Shown: positions 9,465-18,477 of the stretch, piece after piece
Position numbering within the stretch: the first letter of the stretch is position 1
How the letters are laid out: each line of letters begins with the position of its first letter
DNA from: Massilia sp. Root335
Lineage (GTDB): Bacteria > Pseudomonadota > Gammaproteobacteria > Burkholderiales > Burkholderiaceae_D
Length of the DNA stretch: 61,254 bases
Assembly (NCBI RefSeq): GCF_001425685.1
Contig: NZ_LMCY01000013.1
Location: forward strand, 7,502 to 68,755
Direction of reading: 5' to 3'
Translations under genes and position numbers: made by a program
Notes under the pieces: model-generated
Told to the model about the DNA's origin: nothing
Seen by the model: the letters and a program-made list of their open reading frames with translations, nothing else
The model's database searches: none

Positions 9465-10841
9465 ATGAAAAACGCCCTCAAGCTCACCGCCCTCGCCGCC
9501 GCGCTCGCGGCCGCCGCCATCGCCACGACGCCCGCCTCGTTCGCCCAGCCGCAGGACGCGGGCGCCGGCGCCGCCACCGAACAGCGTGCGGTGACGGCGT
9601 TTTCCGCGATCGAGCTGGCGGGCCCGTACCACGTGGTGATCGACGCGCAGGCGAAGCCGGCGCTGGCGCTGACGGGCGAGCGCAAGCAGCTGGCCGAGGT
9701 CGAGACCGTCGTGCGCGGCGATACCCTCGTCGTGCGGCCGGTGCAGCGCAACGGCTTCTTCTTCAGTTTCGGCAAGCGCCGCGAGACGGTCACCGTGCAC
9801 ATCGGCGCCAGCGCACTGAAACGCCTGACGGTGGCCGGCAGCGGCGACGTCGACATCGACCGCATTGCCGGCGATCGCTTCACCCTGGCCGGCAACGGCC
9901 CCGGCGACGTGCACGCGAGCGGCGCCGTGCGCCAGCTGGCCGTGACGAGCAGCGGCAGCGGCGACCTGGACCTGCGCCGCCTGAAAGCGGCCGACGTCGA
10001 CCTCGCGATGAACGGTCCCGGCGACGTGCAGCTGGCGGACGTGGCCAGCACCCTCGCCGTGCAACAGGGCGGCTCGGGCGACCTGCAGGCGGACGGCCTG
10101 CGCACCAGCAAGGTCACGGCGCGCATGCGCGGTCCGGGCGACGTCAAGCTGTCCGGCACGAGCCGCGAACTGGACCTCGAGATGTCCGGCTCGGGCGACT
10201 TCGAAGGGTGCGACCTGCGGATCGACGGCGGCGCGCACAGCGTGCAGCGGGGACCGGGCAATGCCTGCATCGCGGGCACCGTGCGCAAGTTCGACGGCGA
10301 AGTGGACGGTTCCGGCGAACTGGCCGTGCGCGGCCTGCAGGCGACGACGGCGCAGTTGCGCATGAACGGACCGGGCAACGCCGCGCTGGCCGGCACGGTG
10401 GGCGACCTGAACGTCGACATCGGCGGCTCGGGCGACCTCGACGCCGGCGGCCTCAAGGCGGGCAAGGCGACGGTGCGCGGGCGCGGTCCGGGCGGCGTCA
10501 CGCTGGCGAACGTGGGCGACACGCTCGACGCGGAACTGAGCGGCTCCGGCGGCCTCGCGGCGAACCTGTCCGCCAGGCGCCTGCTGCTGCGCATGAACGG
10601 TCCGGGCGACGTCCGCATCGACGGCAACGTGGCGCAGGTCGATGCGCAGCTGTCGGGATCGGGCAGCCTGGATGGCCACGGCCTGACGGCGGGCCATGCG
10701 GACATCGCCGTGCACGGGCCGGGCAGCGCCAGCGTCAACGTCGTCGACACCGCCGGCGGCAGCGCCCGCGCCAACGCGAAGACCGTCGGACGCGGCCAGT
10801 TGCTGCTGGTCGACCGCAGCGGTTCGCACACGTCCCGGTAA
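9465..10841 (+). CDS. Exported DUF2807 (GIN domain) protein with alternating Gly repeats
   Basis: A 458-residue protein with a signal peptide (MKNALKL, long Ala-rich core, cut near ASFA). From about residue 45 it reads as a DUF2807 putative adhesin-head domain (FSAIELAGPYHVVIDA), which forms a right-handed beta-helix. The remainder is repeats of about 20 residues whose turn alternates strictly between GSGD-like and GPGD-like tetrapeptides (GSGD, GPGD, GSGD, GPGD ...), implying a two-rung unit of about 40 residues. There is one cysteine pair (EGCDL, NACIA). Family role is unclear; periplasmic or surface location is inferred from the signal peptide. Confidence 0.85.
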   Translation: MKNALKLTALAAALAAAAIATTPASFAQPQDAGAGAATEQRAVTAFSAIELAGPYHVVIDAQAKPALALTGERKQLAEVETVVRGDTLVVRPVQRNGFFFSFGKRRETVTVHIGASALKRLTVAGSGDVDIDRIAGDRFTLAGNGPGDVHASGAVRQLAVTSSGSGDLDLRRLKAADVDLAMNGPGDVQLADVASTLAVQQGGSGDLQADGLRTSKVTARMRGPGDVKLSGTSRELDLEMSGSGDFEGCDLRIDGGAHSVQRGPGNACIAGTVRKFDGEVDGSGELAVRGLQATTAQLRMNGPGNAALAGTVGDLNVDIGGSGDLDAGGLKAGKATVRGRGPGGVTLANVGDTLDAELSGSGGLAANLSARRLLLRMNGPGDVRIDGNVAQVDAQLSGSGSLDGHGLTAGHADIAVHGPGSASVNVVDTAGGSARANAKTVGRGQLLLVDRSGSHTSR

Positions 10842-10857
10842 CGCAAGGCGCCGCATC

Positions 10858-11232
10858 ATGCTGTCCGTGTTCGCCCGCCTGAAACGCTGCCTCGCGCCGG
10901 CGTCCGGACCCGCCGTGTGCGTCTTCCAGGACCGTTTCGCCACGCCGGGCATCGTCGTGCCGTGGGACGACGTCAGCCGCGTGCTGGCCCATGCGGACGC
11001 GAACGGCATGCGCATCGAAGTGCGCGCCGCGCACCTCGAGGACGCCGTCGTGCTGGCCGACACGCAGCCCGGCTTCGACGCCTTCGTGCGCATGGCCGAC
11101 CGGCGCCTGGCCTTCCCGCTCGCGTGGTGGGAGGCGCTGCCGCGCGCGCGCCGCGTGGTGCTGTTCGAGGCCGCGCTGCGCGAAGTCCGGCGCGCCGATC
11201 CGCATCCCGCGCCGCGCAGCGCCCACGGCTGA
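10858..11232 (+). CDS. Hypothetical protein
   Basis: A 124-residue protein starting MLSVFARLKRCL, 16 bases after the DUF2807 gene on the same strand. It has no signal peptide or membrane helix; segments such as GIVVPWDDVSRVLAHADANG look like a compact alpha/beta fold. I do not recognise a family. Probably co-transcribed with the upstream gene. The frame extends upstream to 10696, but that part overlaps the DUF2807 gene. Confidence 0.6.
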   Translation: MLSVFARLKRCLAPASGPAVCVFQDRFATPGIVVPWDDVSRVLAHADANGMRIEVRAAHLEDAVVLADTQPGFDAFVRMADRRLAFPLAWWEALPRARRVVLFEAALREVRRADPHPAPRSAHG

Positions 11233-11288
11233 AGGCGCGATCCTTGTGCTAATGTAGCGGCGCCGCCTACGACACGCCAAGGATCCCG

Positions 11289-13244
11289 ATGACGCCTATC
11301 CCAGTCCGCCCCGCGCTCCGCCTGTCATCGCTGCTCGGCGCCCTGGCGCTCGCCGGACTGGCCCACGCCCAGTCGGCCCCGCAATATCCCGCCCTGCCCT
11401 CCGAGACCCCGGCCGAATTCACGCCGCCGAACGCCGGCTTCAATTACGTCAAGCGCACGGTGATGATCCCGATGCGCGACGGCACGAAGCTGAACACCAT
11501 CATCGTCGTGCCCAAGGGCGTGCGGAACGCGCCGATCCTGCTGACGCGCACGCCGTACGACGCGGCCAGCCTCGTGAACCATGCGGAGAGTTCGGACCTG
11601 GAGACGATCCTGACCGGCTACGACAACGCGGCCGACGTCATCGCGGAAGAAGGCTATATCCGCGTCGTGCAGGACGTGCGCGGCAAGTACGGCTCGGAAG
11701 GCGACTACGTGATGAACCGCCCGCTGCACGGGCCGCTGAACCCGACGCCCGTCGACCACTCGACGGACACGTGGGACACCATCGAGTGGCTGACCAAGAA
11801 CGTCCCGGAGACCAACGGCCGCGTGGGCATCATCGGCATTTCCTACGACGGCTTCCTGCCGCTGATGGCGCTCGTGAATCCGCACCCGGCGCTGAAGGTC
11901 GCGGTGCCGATGAACCCGATGGTGGACGGCTGGATGGGCGACGACTGGTTCCACAACGGCGCCTTCCGGCAGATCAATATGTCGTACATCCTCGAGCAGG
12001 TCGTCACGCGCGCCAACACCGCCAAGTGGCCCGTCACGAACTACGACGACTACGACATGTACATGCGCGCCGGTTCGGCCGGCAGCCTGGGACGCGAACG
12101 GGGCCTGGAACAGAGCGGCTTCTGGAACAAGCTCGTCGCGCATCCATCGTATGACGACTTCTGGCAGCAGCAGGCGATGGACCGAATCCTCGCCCGCCAA
12201 CCCGTCACGGTGCCGACCCTGCTCGTGCACAGCCTGTGGGACGCGGAAGACATCTACGCCGCCATCGCCGTGTGGAAGGCGATCAAGCCGCACGATACGG
12301 AGAACAAGGTGTTCCTGTCGCTGGGCCCGTGGTCGCACGGCGGCGCCATCGGCGACGGCAGCACGCTCGGCACGCTGAAGTTCGGCAGCGACACGGCGCT
12401 GTACTGGCGCCAGCAGGTGTTGAAACCGTTCCTCGCGCGCTACCTGAAAGGCGACACCACCGTCCCCGCGATCCCCACGGTGACGGCGTTCGAGACGGGC
12501 ACGAACAAGTGGCGCAACCTCGCCGCGTGGCCCAGCGGCTGCAACGCCGGCTGCGCCATCGAACCGGCCGTGCTGCGCCTCGCGGCGGGCCAGAAAGCCG
12601 TCCTCGGCGGCCCCGCCGACGCGCAAGGCTATGACGAATACGTGTCCGATCCTGCGAAGCCCGTGCCGTTCCGCCAGCGCCCCATTCCGCCATACGGCTA
12701 CGACGAGACGAAGGGCCAGACGTGGCCGCGCTGGCTCGTCGACGACCAGCGCGAAGCGTCCGGCCGCACCGACGTGGCGACGTTCGTGTCCGACGTGCTG
12801 GCGGCGCCCGTCAAGATCAGCGGCGAGCCCGTCGCCCACCTCGTCGCCTCGACGAGCGGCACCGATTCGGACTGGGTCGTCAAGCTGATCGACGTGTACC
12901 CTGACCAGGTGGGCGCGCAACCGGCAATGGGCGGCTACCAGCTGATGATCGCCGGCGACATCTTCCGCGGCCGCTACCGCGACAGCTTCGCCACCCCGAA
13001 GGCGCTGGCGCCGAACAAGGCGCTGCCTTACCGCTTTGCCCTGCCGACGGCGAACCACGTGTTCCTGCCCGGCCACCGCATCATGGTGCAGGTGCAGTCG
13101 AGCTGGTTCCCGCTGTACGACCGCAATCCGCAGACGTTCGTGCCGAATATCTTCTTTGCCCGGCCGGGCGACTACAAGAAGGCCACCCAGCGCATCTACC
13201 ACAGCAGCTACGTCGAACTGCCGCTGGTGCGGGCCGCGCAGTGA
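11289..13244 (+). CDS. Secreted CocE/NonD-type hydrolase (alpha-amino acid ester hydrolase-like)
   Basis: A 651-residue protein with a signal peptide (cut near AHA, residue 27). It has an alpha/beta-hydrolase N-domain with nucleophile S185 in GISYDG, the TPYDA oxyanion region and DVRGKYGSEGDY; the acid and base are probably the Asp of HSLWDAED and the His of GPWSHGG. A C-terminal jelly-roll (X-Pro dipeptidyl-peptidase type) follows with RYRDSF and the GHRIMVQVQSSWFP segment. Members cleave esters or amides of amino acids and beta-lactam side chains in the periplasm. The local acidic residues (WDAED) favour the amino-ester hydrolase branch. Exact substrate unknown. Confidence 0.9.
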   Translation: MTPIPVRPALRLSSLLGALALAGLAHAQSAPQYPALPSETPAEFTPPNAGFNYVKRTVMIPMRDGTKLNTIIVVPKGVRNAPILLTRTPYDAASLVNHAESSDLETILTGYDNAADVIAEEGYIRVVQDVRGKYGSEGDYVMNRPLHGPLNPTPVDHSTDTWDTIEWLTKNVPETNGRVGIIGISYDGFLPLMALVNPHPALKVAVPMNPMVDGWMGDDWFHNGAFRQINMSYILEQVVTRANTAKWPVTNYDDYDMYMRAGSAGSLGRERGLEQSGFWNKLVAHPSYDDFWQQQAMDRILARQPVTVPTLLVHSLWDAEDIYAAIAVWKAIKPHDTENKVFLSLGPWSHGGAIGDGSTLGTLKFGSDTALYWRQQVLKPFLARYLKGDTTVPAIPTVTAFETGTNKWRNLAAWPSGCNAGCAIEPAVLRLAAGQKAVLGGPADAQGYDEYVSDPAKPVPFRQRPIPPYGYDETKGQTWPRWLVDDQREASGRTDVATFVSDVLAAPVKISGEPVAHLVASTSGTDSDWVVKLIDVYPDQVGAQPAMGGYQLMIAGDIFRGRYRDSFATPKALAPNKALPYRFALPTANHVFLPGHRIMVQVQSSWFPLYDRNPQTFVPNIFFARPGDYKKATQRIYHSSYVELPLVRAAQ

Positions 13245-13339
13245 CGGGCGGCGTGCGCAACCTGTAGAATCATATTTTTTCGAAGAAATCCTTCCAGATA
13301 CTTCGCTTTTTCAAGATTCGTCATTGCCCTATCCTTCGC

Positions 13340-13367
13340 CTTGACAACGGCCTTCGAGGCCATGATT
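13340..13367 (+). promoter_or_regulatory. Candidate sigma-32 (heat-shock) promoter of htpX
   Basis: CTTGACA (13340-13346), a 13-base spacer, then CCATGATT (13360-13367). This resembles the RpoH consensus CTTGAAA-N11-16-CCCCATNT, with mismatches in the -10. It ends 26 bases before the htpX start, and htpX is a known RpoH target in other proteobacteria. Confidence 0.45.
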
Positions 13368-13392
13368 CTTGTTACCGATGAGAGATACGACC

Positions 13393-14262
13393 ATGAAACG
13401 AATCCTGCTTTTCCTTGCCACCAACCTCGCCATCATGCTCGTGCTGGGCATCACGGCGAGCCTGCTCGGCGTCGACCGCTACCTGACGGCCAAGGGCCTG
13501 AACCTCGGCGCCCTGCTCGTCTTCGCCGGCCTGATGGGCTTCGGCGGCGCCTTCATCTCGCTGTGGCTGTCCAAGCCGATCGCAAAATGGACCACGGGTG
13601 CGCGCGTGATCGAGCAACCTGCCAACGCGACCGAGCGCTGGCTCGTCGACACGGTCGCGGACCAGGCCCGCAAGGCCGGCATCCCGACGCCGGAAGTGGC
13701 CATCTACGAGGGCGCGCCGAACGCGTTCGCCACCGGCGCGACGAAGAACGCGTCGCTCGTCGCCGTGTCGACGGGCCTGCTGACCTCGATGACGCACGAT
13801 GAAGTGGAAGCCGTGCTGGCGCACGAAGTGGCGCACGTCGCGAACGGCGACATGGTGACGCTCACCCTGATCCAGGGCGTCGTGAACACGTTCGTGATCT
13901 TCCTGGCGCGCGTCGTCGCGTATGCCGTCGACCAGTTCCTGCGCCGCGACGGCGAGGAGCGCGGCCCCGGCCTCGCGTTCACGATCACGTCGGTCGTGTG
14001 CGACCTGCTGTTCGGCCTCGTGGCCAGCATCATCGTCGCGTGGTTCTCGCGCAAGCGCGAATACCGCGCCGACCGCGGCGCCGCGCAGATCATGGGCACG
14101 CCGCGCCCGATGATCGCCGCGCTGCAACGCCTCGGCGGCATCGATCACGCCGACCTGCCGAAGAACCTGGCGGCATCGGGCATCGCCGGCGGCGGCGTGC
14201 TGGCCCTGTTCAGCAGCCACCCCTCGTGCGAGGACCGCATCGCGGCCTTGCGGCACGCATGA
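13393..14262 (+). CDS. htpX: Membrane zinc protease HtpX
   Basis: A 289-residue inner-membrane M48 metalloprotease that degrades damaged membrane proteins. Two N-terminal hydrophobic helices are followed by the zinc site HEVAH (in [13 protein letters not shown]), two further helices, and the third ligand Glu in [10 protein letters not shown]. It ends with the [13 protein letters not shown] region typical of the family. ATG 13393 starts the canonical [11 protein letters not shown]; earlier in-frame Mets add unconserved residues. The stop overlaps the next start (ATGA), so the transporter downstream is translationally coupled. Confidence 0.95.
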   Translation: MKRILLFLATNLAIMLVLGITASLLGVDRYLTAKGLNLGALLVFAGLMGFGGAFISLWLSKPIAKWTTGARVIEQPANATERWLVDTVADQARKAGIPTPEVAIYEGAPNAFATGATKNASLVAVSTGLLTSMTHDEVEAVLAHEVAHVANGDMVTLTLIQGVVNTFVIFLARVVAYAVDQFLRRDGEERGPGLAFTITSVVCDLLFGLVASIIVAWFSRKREYRADRGAAQIMGTPRPMIAALQRLGGIDHADLPKNLAASGIAGGGVLALFSSHPSCEDRIAALRHA

Positions 14263-15389
14263 CGGACCGCCGCACCAGCACGCTCGTGGCGCCGGCGCTG
14301 TTCGCGCTGGCGCTTGCCGTCCTCCTGCAGCACTTCCTCGGCGCGCTGGCCTGGGCCGGCCTGCTCGCCGTCATCACCTGGCCCGCGCACGTGCGCCTGC
14401 AGGCGCGCGGCTGGCCGCCGGCCGCCAGCGCGGCAATCCTCGTCGGCCTGCTCATCCTCGGTTTCGTGGGCCCGTCGCTGCTGCTGCTCGATACGCTCGG
14501 CGGCGAACTGGCCGGCGTGCAGCGCCTGCTCACGCGCCTCAACGAGACCGGCGTGCCGGTGCCCGCGTGGCTCGCGCGGCTGCCTCTCGTCGCCGAACAC
14601 GCCACCCAGTGGTGGAACGAACATCTGGCCTTGCCCGGCGGCCTGAATCGCCTCGTCGGCAGCGCGGCCGGCGACTTCGCCCCGCACCTGACGGGCGCCG
14701 CGCGCATCTGGGGCTCGACGATCCTCGCCAACGCGCTGTACCTGTTCCTCGCCCTGCTCACCCTGTTCGTGCTGTACCTGCACGGGCCCGCCGCCATCCG
14801 CCACGTCGACACCGCCGGCATGCGCGCGCTGCCGCGCCAGTATCCGATGCTGCGCCGCGTGTTCCCGCTGTCCGTGCGCGGCACGGCACTGGGCCTCGTC
14901 TCGGTCGCCATCCTCGAAGGCTGCGTGCTGGGCGCCGCCTACGCCATCGCGGGCGCGCCGGCGCCGGCGCTGCTGGCCGTCTTCACGGGCTATCTTGCGC
15001 TCGTGCCGGGCGGCGCGCCGCTGTCGTTCTCGCTCGTCGCGCTGCTGCTGCTGGGCCAGGGCCATTCCGGCGCCGCGCTCGGGCTGTTCTGCTGGGGCGC
15101 GTTCGAGCTGTTCATGGTCGACAAATTCATCCGCCCCAAACTCATCGGCCGGCGCGTCAACCTGCCCTTCCTCGCCGTGCTGTTCGGCCTCCTCGGCGGC
15201 GTGTCGACGCTCGGCGTCATCGGCCTGTTCGCCGGGCCGTTCATGATGGCGATCCTGTTCGAGTGGCTGCGCGGCGATGAGGACGACAATACCGCATTGA
15301 ATACCAATTCAACGCATTTTTCTGGCTCTCCAATCAGCAAAAACGAGACCAGTTCGCCGCCGCCCGGGCAACGCGACAATACCAATTAA
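14259..15389 (+). CDS. AI-2E family transporter
   Basis: A 376-residue membrane protein with about seven to eight helices and the conserved C-terminal block [20 protein letters not shown] of the AI-2E/PerM family. Substrates of this family are poorly defined; export of small molecules or Na+/H+ exchange has been reported for members. ATG 14259 overlaps the htpX stop by 4 bases. The last 35 or so residues are polar, Asn/Ser/Thr-rich and unlike the rest; they are encoded by AT-richer DNA containing the AATACC elements tentatively assigned to the nag operon. Confidence 0.85.
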   Translation: MTDRRTSTLVAPALFALALAVLLQHFLGALAWAGLLAVITWPAHVRLQARGWPPAASAAILVGLLILGFVGPSLLLLDTLGGELAGVQRLLTRLNETGVPVPAWLARLPLVAEHATQWWNEHLALPGGLNRLVGSAAGDFAPHLTGAARIWGSTILANALYLFLALLTLFVLYLHGPAAIRHVDTAGMRALPRQYPMLRRVFPLSVRGTALGLVSVAILEGCVLGAAYAIAGAPAPALLAVFTGYLALVPGGAPLSFSLVALLLLGQGHSGAALGLFCWGAFELFMVDKFIRPKLIGRRVNLPFLAVLFGLLGGVSTLGVIGLFAGPFMMAILFEWLRGDEDDNTALNTNSTHFSGSPISKNETSSPPPGQRDNTN

Positions 15390-15398
15390 ATACCTGTT
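15287..15398 (+). promoter_or_regulatory. Candidate operator pair of the nag operon (AATACC repeats)
   Basis: Two clusters share the decamer AATACCAATT (15300-15309 and 15378-15387), each with a second AATACC: 12 bases before in the first and 11 bases after in the second. The second cluster abuts the -35 box of the nag promoter. The spacing and location suggest binding of the GntR/HutC-type regulator encoded at 22725; that link is inference. Confidence 0.5.
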
Positions 15399-15425
15399 GA
15401 CAAGCCTATCAGTGCTGCCTATAGT
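15397..15425 (+). promoter_or_regulatory. Sigma-70 promoter of the nag operon
   Basis: TTGACA (15397-15402), 17-base spacer, TATAGT (15420-15425): a near-consensus promoter ending 30 bases before the kinase start codon. The candidate operator overlaps its upstream edge, fitting repression by steric block. Confidence 0.75.
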
Positions 15426-15454
15426 GCCCTGACTTTCCCGGCACAGCATTCACT

Positions 15455-16330
15455 ATGATCGACTATCTCATCGGCGTCGACGGCGGCGGCACCGGCACCC
15501 GCGTGCGCATCGCACGGCGCGCGCCCGGCGGCGCCGCCGAACTGGCCCAGGGCGCCAGCGGCCCGTCCGGCCTGGGCCTGGGCATCGCCCGCGCCTGGGC
15601 GGCCGTCCAGGAAGCCGTCGCCCGGGCGTTCGCCGCGGCCGGCATCGCGCCGCCGCCCCCGGACCGCATGGCCATCGGCCTCGGCCTGGCCGGCGTGCAC
15701 AATCGCCAGTGGGCGCAGGAATTCGAAGCGTTTGACCCCGGCTACGCCGCGCTCGTCCTCGAAACGGACGCGTTCACGACGCTCATGGGCGCGCACGGCG
15801 GCCGGCCCGGCGCCATCGTCGCCATCGGCACGGGCAGCGTCGGCGAAGTCCTGCTGCCCGACGGCACGCGGCGCGAAGTGGGCGGCTGGGGCTTCCCCGC
15901 CGGCGACGAAGCGAGCGGCGGCTGGATCGGCCTCGCCGCCGTCAACCACATCGAACAGGTATTGGACGGACGCCGTCCAGCGAGCAGCTTCGCCGCCGAC
16001 GTGATCGAAGCCTGCGGCGGCAACCGCGCCGCCATCCAGGTCTGGCTCGGCAAGGCCACGCAGACGACGTATGCGAGTCTGGCACCGCTGGTGCTCAGGC
16101 ATGCCGACGATCCGGCCGCGCGCGCCATCCTGACGAAGGCCGGCGACGAAGCGGCCGCCATCGCCCGCGCGCTCGACCCCGACGGCACGCTGCCGCTCGC
16201 GCTGTGCGGCGGCTTGGGTAGCGCCCTGCGCGACTGGCTCCCGCCCGCGCTCGCGGCCCGCGCGAGCGCGCCCGCCGGCGATTCGGCACGCGGCGCACTG
16301 CGCCTGATCGAGCTGCACATCGCGGCATGA
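15455..16330 (+). CDS. BadF/BadG-type N-acetylglucosamine kinase
   Basis: A 291-residue ASKHA-fold sugar kinase. The phosphate-1 loop GVDGGGTGTRVRIA is at the N-terminus; AIGTGSVG is the phosphate-2 loop, and GGWGFPAGDEASGGWIG is the segment typical of N-acetylhexosamine kinases. It is expected to make GlcNAc-6-phosphate from cytoplasmic GlcNAc, which nagA immediately downstream uses. It is first in the operon, 30 bases after the promoter. GlcNAc is preferred over glucosamine because of the neighbouring deacetylase; specificity is inferred. Confidence 0.9.
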   Translation: MIDYLIGVDGGGTGTRVRIARRAPGGAAELAQGASGPSGLGLGIARAWAAVQEAVARAFAAAGIAPPPPDRMAIGLGLAGVHNRQWAQEFEAFDPGYAALVLETDAFTTLMGAHGGRPGAIVAIGTGSVGEVLLPDGTRREVGGWGFPAGDEASGGWIGLAAVNHIEQVLDGRRPASSFAADVIEACGGNRAAIQVWLGKATQTTYASLAPLVLRHADDPAARAILTKAGDEAAAIARALDPDGTLPLALCGGLGSALRDWLPPALAARASAPAGDSARGALRLIELHIAA

Positions 16331-16341
16331 AAGGATTCCCC

Positions 16342-17451
16342 ATGCAAGGCAATATCCTGACCCCGGACGGCTGGATCCGCGGCCGCCTCCACATCGGGGA
16401 CGGCGCCGCGACGATCGCCGCCATCGACGGCGAGGCGGCCGATCCGGCATCCAATCCGGACGACTATATCCTCCCCGGCTTCATCGACCTGCACGTGCAC
16501 GGCGGCGCCGGGCGCGACATGATGGAAGGCGGCGACGCCCCGCACGTGATCGCGCGCCTGCACGCCCGGCACGGCACGACGAGCCTGCTGGCCACGACGA
16601 TGACCGCGCCGCTGGACGACATCGACCGCGCGCTCGCCGCGATCGGCGGCGCGTGCGAACAGCGCGGCAAGGGCGAGGCCCGCATCCTCGGCGTGCACCT
16701 GGAGGGGCCGTACATCAACTCCGGCAAACTGGGGGCGCAACCGCCGTTCGCACGCGAAGCAAGCATGGCGGAGGTCGAGCGTTTCAACGCGCAGGCGCCG
16801 CTGCGCCTCATCACCGTGGCGCCCGAAGTCGACGGCCACCTGGCCCTCGTGCGCCAGATGGCCGACGCCGGCATCCGCGTCCAGATCGGCCACACGAACG
16901 GCAACTACGACGACGGCGTGCGCGCGCTGGAACACGGCGCGGCCGGCTTCACCCACCTGTTCAACGCGATGCCGGGCCTGCACCACCGCGACCCCGGCAT
17001 GGTCGGCGCGGCGCTCGCGCATGCGCAGTACGCCGAGATCATTCCCGACCTGCTGCACGTGCACCCCGGCGCCATCAAGACCGCGCTGCGCTGCATCCCG
17101 CACCTCTACTGCGTGACGGATTCCACGGCCGCCGCCGGCATGCCGGACGGCCAGTACATGCTGGGCCGCCAGGTCGTCCACAAATGCATGGGCGGCGTGC
17201 GCCTCGCGGACGGCACGCTGGCCGGCAGCACGCTCACGATGGACCAGGCGCTGCGCAACCTGGTATCCATCGGCCTCGATCTCGCCGACGCCGCCCGCCG
17301 CGTGTCGACCAACGCCGCCGACTACCTGGGCGAGACGCGCCGCGGCCGCATCGCGCCGGGCTGCTTCGCCGACCTGGTCGTCCTCGACCGCAACCTGAAC
17401 CTGAAAACCGTTTATATCGAAGGAGAGCCCCGTGACCTCGCTGATGCTTGA
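16342..17451 (+). CDS. nagA: N-acetylglucosamine-6-phosphate deacetylase
   Basis: A 369-residue amidohydrolase that converts GlcNAc-6-P to glucosamine-6-P. Metal and substrate motifs are intact: GFIDLHVHGGAGRDMMEG, HLEGPYIN, IGHTNG, THLFNAMPGLHHRDPG and the catalytic Asp in VTDSTAAAG. ATG 16342 is preferred because AAAGGA ends 6 bases before it; ATG 16327 overlaps the kinase stop (ATGA) and would add five residues. Its end overlaps the next gene by 20 bases, indicating coupling. Confidence 0.95.
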   Translation: MQGNILTPDGWIRGRLHIGDGAATIAAIDGEAADPASNPDDYILPGFIDLHVHGGAGRDMMEGGDAPHVIARLHARHGTTSLLATTMTAPLDDIDRALAAIGGACEQRGKGEARILGVHLEGPYINSGKLGAQPPFAREASMAEVERFNAQAPLRLITVAPEVDGHLALVRQMADAGIRVQIGHTNGNYDDGVRALEHGAAGFTHLFNAMPGLHHRDPGMVGAALAHAQYAEIIPDLLHVHPGAIKTALRCIPHLYCVTDSTAAAGMPDGQYMLGRQVVHKCMGGVRLADGTLAGSTLTMDQALRNLVSIGLDLADAARRVSTNAADYLGETRRGRIAPGCFADLVVLDRNLNLKTVYIEGEPRDLADA

Positions 17452-18454
17452 AGAAGCCGTATCCGCGGCCGACTGCGTCGCCCTGCAGTTGTCGAACGAC
17501 GCCGAGCGCTACGCGGCCCTGGGCCATCACCTGCGCAGCGCGCCCTTCCACAACGCGGTGACGGTGGCGCGCGGCAGTTCGGACCATGCGTCGGGCTACC
17601 TCGCCTACCTGATCATGGCGCGCATGGGCCGCCTGGTGACGTCGCTGCCGATGTCGCTCCTCACCCTGTACAAGGCGCCGCTGCAGGCGGCCGGCACGCT
17701 CGCGGTGTCGATCTCGCAGTCCGGCCAGAGCCCGGACGTGGTGGAACCGATGCGCTACTTCCGCGCCGGCGGCGCGACGACGGTGGCGCTCGTGAACGAC
17801 ATCGATTCGCCGCTCGCGCACGAAGCCGAATGGGCGCTGCCGCTGCGCGCCGGGAAGGAGCACAGCGTCGCCGCGACGAAGAGCTTCATCACGAGCCTGA
17901 CGGCCGGCGCGCGCCTCGTGGCCGAGTGGCAGCAGGACGACGAACTGAAAGCCGGCCTCGCCGCGCTGCCGGACGCGTTGCGCCAGGCCGCGCACACCGA
18001 CTGGTCGGCCGCGCTGGGCGTGCTGGCCCCGGCGCGCAACATCATGGTCGTGGGCCGCGGCATCAGCTTCCCCATCGCGCTGGAAGCGGCGCTGAAATTC
18101 AAGGAGACGTCCGCGCTGCAGGCCGAGGCGTTCTCCGGCGCCGAGATCAAGCACGGCCCGATGGCATTGATCGACGACGGCTATCCGCTGCTGATCTTCG
18201 CCACGCGCGGCCCCACGCAGGCGGGCCTCGTCGCGCTTGCCGACGAGATGCGCGGCCGCGGCGCGCGCGTGCTGCTCGCCGCGCCGACGGACGTGCCGTC
18301 GCGCGACCTCGACCTGCCCGTCGCGAGCTGCCCGGACCTCGACCCGATCGTCGCGATCAACGCGTTCTACGTGATGGCGGCGCACCTGGCGAAGGCGCGC
18401 GGGCTCGATCCGGACAAGCCGCGCCACCTGAACAAAGTCACGAAGACGCACTGA
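17432..18454 (+). CDS. SIS-domain glucosamine-6-phosphate deaminase (NagB-II type)
   Basis: A 340-residue protein with two SIS domains (SISQSGQSPDVVEPMRYF around residue 90; ALKFKETSALQAEAFSGAEIKHGP around 215). It resembles the isomerase half of GlmS but lacks the glutaminase domain, as in the NagB-II deaminases that replace classical NagB in many proteobacteria; it should yield fructose-6-P and ammonia. GTG 17432 follows AAGGAGAG and overlaps the end of nagA by 20 bases. AgaS-like galactosamine-6-P specificity is the alternative, less likely next to nagA. Confidence 0.9.
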   Translation: MTSLMLEEAVSAADCVALQLSNDAERYAALGHHLRSAPFHNAVTVARGSSDHASGYLAYLIMARMGRLVTSLPMSLLTLYKAPLQAAGTLAVSISQSGQSPDVVEPMRYFRAGGATTVALVNDIDSPLAHEAEWALPLRAGKEHSVAATKSFITSLTAGARLVAEWQQDDELKAGLAALPDALRQAAHTDWSAALGVLAPARNIMVVGRGISFPIALEAALKFKETSALQAEAFSGAEIKHGPMALIDDGYPLLIFATRGPTQAGLVALADEMRGRGARVLLAAPTDVPSRDLDLPVASCPDLDPIVAINAFYVMAAHLAKARGLDPDKPRHLNKVTKTH

Positions 18455-18477
18455 CCCACCGACACGCTGACACACCG

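Noticed and set aside
9840..10760. Regularly spaced repeats that might be read as a CRISPR-like array
   Set aside because: The repeats are coding, degenerate at the DNA level, and encode the GSGD/GPGD turns of the DUF2807 protein; spacers are not unique and no cas gene is near.
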